64,000 bases of DNA, from assembly GCF_943734655.1 (NCBI RefSeq), contig NC_071354.1, positions 140,354,642-140,418,641 on the forward strand, read 5' to 3'. The notes under the pieces are model-generated. The model was not told the origin of the DNA. It did not search any database and worked only from the letters and a program-made list of their open reading frames with translations. How positions within the stretch are numbered: position 1 is the first letter of the stretch; each line of letters begins with the position of its first letter. Both the position numbers and the translations under genes were made by a program. Of the stretch, positions 56,717 through 64,000 are shown piece by piece. This DNA comes from Sabethes cyaneus. Taxonomy: Eukaryota; Arthropoda; Insecta; Diptera; Culicidae.

Positions 56717-59254
56717 TCTATACCTATAAAGAAGGATTTCTGTCTGTCTGTCTGTCTGTCCTGTGTTCCTTATAGAATCAAAAACTACTGAACCAATCGG
56801 CGTGAAAATTTGCATGTAGAGGTTTTTGGGGCCAGGAAAGGTTTTAGTGATGGTTAGAGACCCCTCCCCCCACTAAGAGGGGGGGCTCCCATACAAATGA
56901 AACACAAATTTCTGCATAACTCGAGAACTAATCAAGCAAATAGAACCAAATTTGGCATGTGGGTGTTTTCGGTGACAAGAATTTATTCTAGGGTAATTTG
57001 AGACCCCTCCCCTCTTTATAAGGGGAATTATAACTCCTCTCCCCTTTAAGAGGGGGGGTTTCCATACAAATTTCCTCATAACTCGAGAACTAATCAAGCA
57101 AATGGAACCAAATTTGGCATGTGAAAGTTTTCGAGGGCAAGAAAATTTTCTATGTTGAATTAGGACCCCTCCTCACTTTAAGAGGGGGGGCTCCTGTACA
57201 AATGAAATACCAATTTCCTCATAACTCGAGAACTAATCAAGCAAATGGAACCAAATTTGGCATGTGTGTGTTTTTGGAGACAAATTTTTTTCTATGATGA
57301 ATTGGGACCCCTCCCCACTTTAAGTGGGGGGGGGGGGCTCCTATACAAACGAAATACAAATTTCCTTATAACTCGAGAGCTAATCCAGCAAATGGAACCA
57401 AATTTGGCATGTAGGTGTTTTTGGAGGCAAGAATTTTTTCTATGATGAATAAGAACCTCTCCCCACTTTAGGAGGGGGGGCTCCTATACAAATGAAATAT
57501 AAATTTCCTCATAACTCGAGAACTAATCAAGCAAATAGAACCAAATTTGGCATGTGGGTGTTTTCGGTGACAAGAATGTATTCTATGGTAAATTGAGACC
57601 CCACCCTCTTTATAAGGGGAATTGTAACTCCTCTCCCCTTTAAGAGGGGGGGCTTCCATACAAATTTCCTCATAACTCGAGAACTAATCAAGCAAATGGA
57701 ACCAAATTTGGCATGTGAAGGTTTTCGAGGGCAGGAAAATTTTCTACGGTGAATTAGGACCCCTCCCCACTCTAAGAGGGGGGGCTCCTGTACAAATGAA
57801 ATAAAAAATTTTCTTCTAACTCGAGAACTAATCAAGCAAATAGAACAAAATTTGGCATGTGGGTGTTTTTTTTGGTGACAAGAATTTATTCTATGGTGAA
57901 TTGAGACCCCTCCCCTCTTTATAAGAGGAATTATAACTCCTCTCCCCTTTAAGAGGGGGGGCTTCCATACAAATTTCCTCATAACTCGAGAACTAATCAA
58001 GCAAATGCAACCAAATTTGGCATGTGAAGGTTTTCGAGAGCAAGAAAATTTTCTATGGTGAATTAGGACCTCTCCCCACTTTAAGAGGAGGGGCTCCTGT
58101 ACAAATGAAATACAAATTTCCTCATAACTCGAGAACTAATCAAGCGAATTGAACCAAATTTGGCATATGTGTGTTTTTGGAGACAATTTTTTTTTCAATG
58201 ATGAATTGGGACCCCTCCCCACTTTAGGAGGGGGGGTCCTATACAAACGAAATACAAATTTCCTCATAACTCGAGAACTAATCAAGCAAATGGAACCAAA
58301 TTTGGCGTGAAGGTGTTTTTGGAAGCAAGAATTTTTTCTGTGATGAATTAGGACCTCTTCCCACATTAGGAGGGGGGGCTCCAATACAAATGAAATACAA
58401 ATTTCCCCATAACTCGAGAACTAATCAAGCAAATAGAACCAAATTCGGCATGTGGAGGTTTTTGGAGGCAAAAATATTTTCTACGGTGAATTAGGATCCT
58501 TCCACACTTCAAGAGGGGGGGCTTCTACACAAATGAAATACAAATTTCCTCATAATTCGAGAACTAATCAGGCAAATGGAACCATATTTGGCATGTGGGT
58601 GTTTTTGGAGGCAACCATTTTTCCCATTATGAATTAGAACTTCTTACCTTTTTAGGAGGGGGGGGGGCTCCCATTCAAACGAAATACAAAATTGCTCATA
58701 ACTTTAGAACTAATCAAGCAAATGGAACCAAATTTGGCATGTGAGAGTTTTAGATGGCAGAATTTTTTTTCTGTGGTGTATTACGACCCCTTTCCCTTTT
58801 AAGAGGGTGGGCTCCCATACAAATGAAATACAAATTTCCTTATAATTTGAGTACTAATCAAGCAAATGGAACCAAATTTAGCATGTAGGAGATTTTTGAG
58901 TCTTGAATTTATTTTATGATAGTTAGAGACCTCTCACCCCTGTGGTAGGGGGATATGGACTCTCATACAAATAAAACAGAAATTTTTGCGAAACTCAAAA
59001 ACTAATCCAACTCGAGAAATTCGAGACTCTTCCATAAAACATTAATCAATAACAAGACCACAAAAACTATCTATAGTAACACTAGATCATTCAGGACGAG
59101 CCGGTCGCGAGTGTTGCCGGTGACCCGCCGTCGGAAGCGCCGCCCACTGGGGGGCTTGCAAAACTCGAGATAGTGACAAAGATCATCTGAGATTCATGAT
59201 TTATGTACAACACAGGTTATTTTGTGGCAATACGAAGTTTGTCGGGTCAGCTAG
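56717..59254 (+). mobile_element. Helitron-like non-autonomous element with internal minisatellite
   Basis: It starts TCTATACCTATAAAGAAGG directly after an A (56716) and ends GTCGGGTCAGCTAG directly before a T (59255). This matches the Helitron rules: 5' TC, 3' CTRR, insertion between A and T. The head carries (TCTG)n and AATCAAAAACTACTGAACC. The tail contains CCGGTCGCGAGTGTTGCCGG and GGTGACCCGCC. No Rep/helicase frame is present. Most of the 2538 bp is a tandem array. I do not see the short 3' hairpin expected just before CTAG, so a Helentron-type relative remains possible. Confidence 0.72.
56780..59012 (+). repeat. Minisatellite, about 15 units of 143-165 bp
   Basis: The core GAACTAATCAAGCAAATGGA recurs at 56925, 57087, 57230, 57377, 57520, 57681, 57825, 57990, 58133, 58275, 58418, 58561, 58707 and 58851. 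Most steps are 142-147 bp. Three steps (56925, 57520, 57825) are 161-165 bp and share an extra AGGGGAATTATAACTCCTCT block. Each unit also holds a G-run, AAATTTCCTCATAACTCGAG and ACCAAATTTGGCATGTG. The frames through it (for example 57527-58000) are repeat translations and not genes. Confidence 0.92.
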
Positions 59255-61775
59255 TAGTTGATAATTATGATCAAGTATTCTTTTTTAACTGCCAACATCA
59301 TTAGATGTAGTGAAACACTTCGAAAAAGGACTTATTTCAGGCATAATATGATCATCAAAAAATCCGAATCCGAGATTGGCCCAATGGTAAGTCGCTTAGA
59401 ACATACACTCCATACCCCTTATACGTACCAATTTCGTTCACTGTGTGCCTAAATTTGTCGGCTAGGTGCCGATCACGTCAAATTTGTGCTCATTTGTTCA
59501 GTATTCAGTTTGACAATGTCAAAAATTAGCAGAGCTGCCAGTTCCAATATTTTAAAATTGTGCAACAAATTATGCAGTGCGACAAATTGTGCACTGAGGC
59601 TGTGAACCATTTGGCGAAAATTACCCCTTGCTCTGAAGCATAAAAAACGCCGAAAAATACCGGACGCCCTTTGTGAACGACACCCTTGATACCTTTACCT
59701 GTTTGTGGATAAATCGATCGCCATAATAAATTTTTAATTTCTTTATATCTTATATTTTTTATATTGGACACCAAACGGTTGATTGAACATCTGCTGAAAT
59801 TTATTCCGAACATTTTCAAAACTGGCATATTTCGGCGCATCAAATCGGTACTTTTAGGTAGAAAACTCTATCGGTTACATATTCGAAACGACGCGTTGAC
59901 TAGTCCCGGAATTAGAAGAAAAAACATCTGCACGGTGCGAACAGGGGCAAAAGCCAAACTCTGGAAGCACTTACGATCATCTCGTCGAAGAAGGAAGGAA
60001 AAAAGCACTTCACATAGAAAAGTGAAACCCTTGCGAGAAGAAGCAAAATAGAGAAGGAAAAATATCCGGAAGTATTTATTTCCGTTTCAGGGCAAGAGAG
60101 CTAGAGAGGAACGGAAAACGAAAGACAAACCAGGCGTGTATTACAACAGAGTCCGGAAGTAGAAAATTTATGGGAAACTTCTCAATTCCTCACCCGTTTG
60201 GCTTTCGGAAGTAAATCGGAACAAAAGGGGAATGCTGCACCTGTCCCTGCCTCTGGACGGCCGTCTTCCCCTGGATACCATCGGTTGAGTCAGCAAGATT
60301 TGTGCATAGTTACTTGCCCGCATCGGATTGGCTTCGGCATCGGCATAGACTCACGTTCTTTCTGTTCTAATCGTGTTAAAGACGAAGAAAAAAAACACCA
60401 ACGGAAATCCGGAAGGAAGTAGAAATTAATGCACGCCTGCTGCTGAAGCAATTTTATGAATGAAACTCCAATTTACGACGGAAACCGAACGAATGGATGA
60501 ATGAATGACTGACTGCGAATACGAAGAATGAATAGCTTGTGAGCGTGTTTATGAGCGTGGTAAAAACGATCAGTTTCTAGCGGTTGGCGAGTAGGGTGAC
60601 TCACAAAAAACTTTAAAGGTTTTTTCTATCCATAAATTTTAAATTTTTCTGAAGACAGACGCGTTTCACGCCTAGTGCAGTAGCTGTCGTTTGGAAATTT
60701 CAAAACATTTTACATGGGTGGTCACCCACTTTCATTCCGCTTGGAGAATATTGAAGACGTCGTTCGTCATCGTCGTCACATGGACGTAATTATGACAACA
60801 AGCCGCCGCCGTCGAAGCGGCTACGAAGCGCACCTTTTTTCCGTTCGGCAATGTGACCGGAACGAAATGCGACGCAATATCGGTTAGCTTGGTTTCCGAA
60901 AATACGAATTTAGACGAATGCGGTCACGATTTGAAATATAGCTTCGGCTACAAAACCTGAGTCGGTACCGGGCGGTTGAATCAAGTTTCGATTAGAACCG
61001 ACCAAATTGATTTTCGTTCGTTACTTTACGTTCAATTTAGTTGTTACTTGATCAACAGAAACAGAAATTCGATTTTTAAATATATAAATGATTATGTTTT
61101 ATCATCCGTCTCTATTAGCATTCACATTCACATTCTGTGTTACTTAGTGTGATAATTTTTTAATGAATGTCCATTTAGTCACTAAAGAGTTACTAGCATT
61201 GTAGCGCCGTAATTGCAAAAGATACAGCAAAAAAAATTTCAGCAAAATTGTAGATAATAACTTGTTCTATAAATGTCTTATATATCACTTTGTCAAATTT
61301 TGCTCGGCTGAGACGGTACTCTCAAATGAATCAAAATTGAGTCAAAGTGATCGAATCATCCCCGCTTTTTACCACTTTTCAACCAATCTCGTTCTCTACA
61401 ATCAGGAAGTACCGAGATTAGTAATAATTTGTCATGGAGAAGAGGCTTCATTACCCAGCTCGAGCCAGTAAAATCGTAAAATTTGCCCTGAAAAGAGGCT
61501 TCATTGTTGGTAAATGCAGAATTGAGTATGAAGATAGGTTGTGGAGGAGCCTGAGAGCAATCACTTAGTCACTTAGCAACAAATTACCTGATTCTTTTAA
61601 GGTTCGAAACCATGACCATTCGCTTGTCAAGACAGACTCGGTAATCTTGTAACTACGGTGCCCCCTAATATGGACTTTACACCAAGAGGGCTTGCGACCT
61701 ATTTTGAATTTTCGTATGCGAATGCTAAGATCTATTTTTAGCCACCTTCTCTGAGTCAATAAGTTCCTAATGTTC
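59255..61775. other. No recognisable gene
   Basis: 59750-60430 has basic Arg/Lys-rich frames: 95 codons at 59764-60051 from a TTG, and 74 codons at 60198-60422. 60740-61000 is CpG-rich with GTCGTC-type repeats and looks like unique host DNA. No domain, splice pattern or transposon family was recognised. Confidence 0.35.
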
Positions 61776-61930
61776 TTCGTCTTCTTTGCCAGCATAGATT
61801 CGGGCTGGCTCGTGCTGTTTTAAGCAGTCGTTCAGAAGTTGCAAAGCGCTTTCAACTTGGTCGACCCACCTTGCACGTTGAGCTTCTCTGTTCCTGGTAT
61901 TCGGTGGGATTGTTAAAGAAAACCGTACCT
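61776..61930 (-). pseudogene. RTE C-terminal scrap
   Basis: The minus strand reads IPPNTRNREAQRARWVDQVE, then SALQLLNDCLKQ. It matches the NPTGTRRRGAQRARWVDQVE..L end of RTE elements seen at 46150-46215. Nothing more of the element is preserved on either side. Confidence 0.65.
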
Positions 61931-61949
61931 AATGTTAAAATTATGATTT

Positions 61950-62990
61950 TGACGTAGGACTACGTCTTACGGCATAGTTTGGAATAGGGTGTCATTCCGA
62001 AAAATCAAAAATGCAAGCGCCACGAAAATATGAAAGATTTTGAACGCTAATAGCTCTTCCAAACATGAATGGATTTTCATGGTTTAGATACCGATTGACT
62101 CATAATAGATGTAGGAATTATGCGATCTCAATCTTCTCTTTCTTTTTCATTGCAAATCATATTTAAAGTTTTTGTCACCCCCCCCCCCCCTTGGAAATTG
62201 GCTTGAAAAATCGGGGGACAAAAAATAATTTGTAGGATATGAGTCAAAGTTCTTTTTATAAAATCAATTGTCTGTGGGCTCTACAGTCTGAATCTGAAAA
62301 ACTCGAAAAATGAGTCTCCGAGTTGAATTAACGCTTCCATCACGAAACAGAAATGGAAATTCGAACAATGGAATTTCCGAAAATCGTCCAAAAAAATTTT
62401 CCTTCGTTTTTGTCCTTTTTCGTATATTTTTGCATAGAAAATAATAACGTGTATATTATAAGCAAGAATAGATTCAGTTTTCACGTTTAAACCTTAAATA
62501 AAAATTCTTAAAATCCATGTTTTTTCTTGCTCGATTAAAAAATTCACTTTGTTTTTTTTTTGCCTGCCCCCCTTCAGTGGCCAACCACCGGAAGGACAAA
62601 AACTTAACTTAAAAACTTGTAAAATAGTGAAAATTACCGAATAGTTTCAAGGTCAAATATCTCCATACATTTTCTTCGTGATCGCCTTGCTTCACAGACA
62701 GGAACGACAGTTAAATACATTATCTGTTTATTGTGATTTCGATTGCTTTATTTTTATAAAAAAAAGTGACAACCACCCCTCGTCCCAATAGGTAGAAGAT
62801 TCTGTACGACGTTCAGATTTATATTAATTTGATATCTGTGCTTGGGAAGCGCGTCAGAAAAAGTGTTAAAGTCCACTCGAGCTAACAAATTTTCTTAGGA
62901 CCGTTATAAACCTAGACCAATTTGATGTCTGTGTTAGAGAAGCACGCCTAGTTCAATTTGATGTCCTGAAAGTGAACAGTTATAAAAAAA
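61950..62990. mobile_element. Inverted relative of the element at 588-1605
   Basis: It begins TGACGTAGGACTACGTCTTA and continues with ATAGGGTGTCATTCC and CGCTAATAGCTC, the reverse complement of 1605 back to about 1445. At 62820-62965 reverse-complement units of the about 95-bp tandem repeat appear (AATTTGATATCTGTGCTTGG; CCAATTTGATGTCTGTGT). Poly-C (about 62176-62191) and unrelated sequence lie between. The second terminus was not found, so this copy is truncated or diverged. Confidence 0.6.
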
Positions 62991-63391
62991 TGTGCGAAAA
63001 ACTTTATCTTTCGCCCGATTGTATCCACATACCGCAAGAATTTATTCAAAACTGATGTCTTATGTGAAAAAGAACTTGACGGAATATTAATGCATCTGAT
63101 GTGATGTAGCAATGTTTCAAGCGAAGAAGGATTAGCGATTGTCTGATCCGAAAATAGGTTTTGGGAGTTTAATTTGTTGCTTTGTTTAATTTGAGAGTTT
63201 AATTTGTTTACAATTAGTTACATAAAATATAGTATATTAACAATATAGTTCACTCCGCTACATCTCATATATCTCAGAAGACGCAAAATTATCAACCTCT
63301 TGCGGGCAAAAAGGTGACTAAAGGCTTTTTGCAATAAAAATTTTTAAGCGTGCAACCAATGATACCTTTTACTTATACTTTACTTTTACAG
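62991..63391. other. No recognisable gene
   Basis: AT-rich anonymous sequence. Confidence 0.35.
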
Positions 63392-63755
63392 CACCCGCCA
63401 GGGCATGTGGTTCGCTGGTACTTGTACCTTTGAACCATAGAGGCGCTGGACCAGCGGAGTACCAGCGAACCACATGCCCTGGCGGGTGTTGTGGGTTCGA
63501 ATCCGGTTATAATCTCAGATTACAGCTTGGTTCGACTCATGCACCTTCCAGCATTGGACAAAAGGTAGGAGTCAAAATGACTACTTGTCAAGCATAGCTA
63601 CCAATACCCCCCCCCTTCCTTTTCGCTCTTCCCCTCCTTCACCAAAAAAATTTTCATTTCTTTCCCCTACCGTCCCTTCATCAATTGTAGAACCATCGTT
63701 TCAAAAAAATATTAATATATGTATGACCTCATTCCAAGGTCAAGACTAAAAACTT
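63392..63755 (+). mobile_element. tRNA-headed SINE, copy 2, with head-to-head palindrome
   Basis: The plus-strand copy has box B-like GTGGGTTCGAATCC at about 63491, then the same body as the copy at 38756-39119 (CGGTTATAATCTCAGATTAC, GCACCTTCCAGCATTGGACA, AAAGGTAGGAGTCA, and CAATTGTAGAACCATCG). It ends near CAAGGTCAAGACTAAAAAC. In front of it the head occurs again in reverse orientation (63392-63451), forming a perfect 30-bp inverted repeat (63392-63421 with 63459-63488). Confidence 0.75.
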
Positions 63756-64000
63756 GTGATTAGGCCAACTCTGGAGCACCAAAAGCGAAGGCCGTCTACA
63801 GACGGTCTTACCCGCTAGAGGGTTAAATCGTAGCAATGTTCTTATTTCAAACCATCTAAGTAAATTTTCACCTAATTCGCGACTGCGAAGGTAAGCTGCT
63901 GTAACCAGTAAATGTTTAGTCTTCAAAACAAGCAACGACAAGAAATCATCAAAGAGTGTAATAAACAGAAAGATTTTTGACAGTAATTTTTTATTCACTC
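63756..64000. other. No recognisable gene at the right edge
   Basis: Contains a hairpin GGCCGTCTACAGACGGTC at 63789-63806 and an 89-codon minus-strand frame without a recognisable domain. The feature, if any, may continue beyond the window. Confidence 0.3.

Noticed and set aside
57527..58000. 157-codon frame with repeated modules on the minus strand
   Set aside because: It spans three minisatellite units of the Helitron-like element; the modular appearance is the DNA repeat.
56780..59012. CRISPR-like array
   Set aside because: Units are contiguous tandem repeats of about 145 bp without unique spacers, in eukaryotic DNA.
59764..60051. Basic 95-codon frame as a gene
   Set aside because: It starts at TTG, is of biased composition and matches no family; no splice or promoter evidence.

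Overview
This is eukaryotic, AT-rich, repeat-dominated DNA. The transposon mix (RTE-clade and CR1/Jockey-type LINEs, D37E mariners, hAT-, Harbinger-, Transib- and Helitron-type elements, tRNA-headed SINEs), a short 68-nt intron and a secreted leucine-rich-repeat gene resembling mosquito immune LRR proteins suggest a dipteran, most likely a culicine-type mosquito. No bacterial genes, CRISPR arrays, rRNA, tRNA or virus-derived genes were seen.

Host genes are few. (1) A two-exon gene for a secreted LRR protein with a C-terminal coiled coil lies at 48730-49922 (+). It is the only complete host gene I can support. (2) One intact internal exon of translation initiation factor eIF5B (domain IV) lies at 10423-10584 (-), with perfect splice sites and no other exon found in the window. 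The gene must therefore have introns of more than 10 kb, or this is an isolated copy. (3) A speculative promoter plus first exon lies at 11445-11690 (+). (4) A 3'-truncated U6 snRNA pseudogene lies at 25985-26056 (-).

Layout. 1-4.0 kb: two inverted-repeat elements, then an RTE LINE. 4-10 kb: mostly anonymous DNA with two mariner relics, one carrying a MITE. 10-12 kb: the eIF5B exon and the possible first exon. 12-18 kb: RTE scraps, two MITEs, microsatellites, two copies of a CR1/Jockey-type LINE, and a foldback element split by one of those LINEs. 21-25 kb: a four-level nest (mariner > hAT > RTE scrap > SINE-like insert), then another RTE. 26-28 kb: U6 pseudogene and a 1.1-kb Harbinger-like element. 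29-30.3 kb: a roughly 900-bp purine tract. 32-40 kb: MITEs, RTE relics and a SINE. 43-46.6 kb: an RTE inserted inside another RTE. 48.7-50 kb: the LRR gene. 50-54.4 kb: an I/LOA-type LINE tail interrupted by a Transib-type element with about 465-bp inverted arms, then another RTE. 56.7-59.25 kb: a Helitron-like element full of a roughly 145-bp minisatellite. 61.8-64 kb: an RTE scrap, an inverted relative of the element at the left edge, and a SINE with a perfect 30-bp palindrome.

The window reads as layered transposon insertion around sparse host exons. In several places target-site duplications give the order of events, and removing the inner element rejoins the outer one. All matches to families are from my reading of the sequence; no database was searched.
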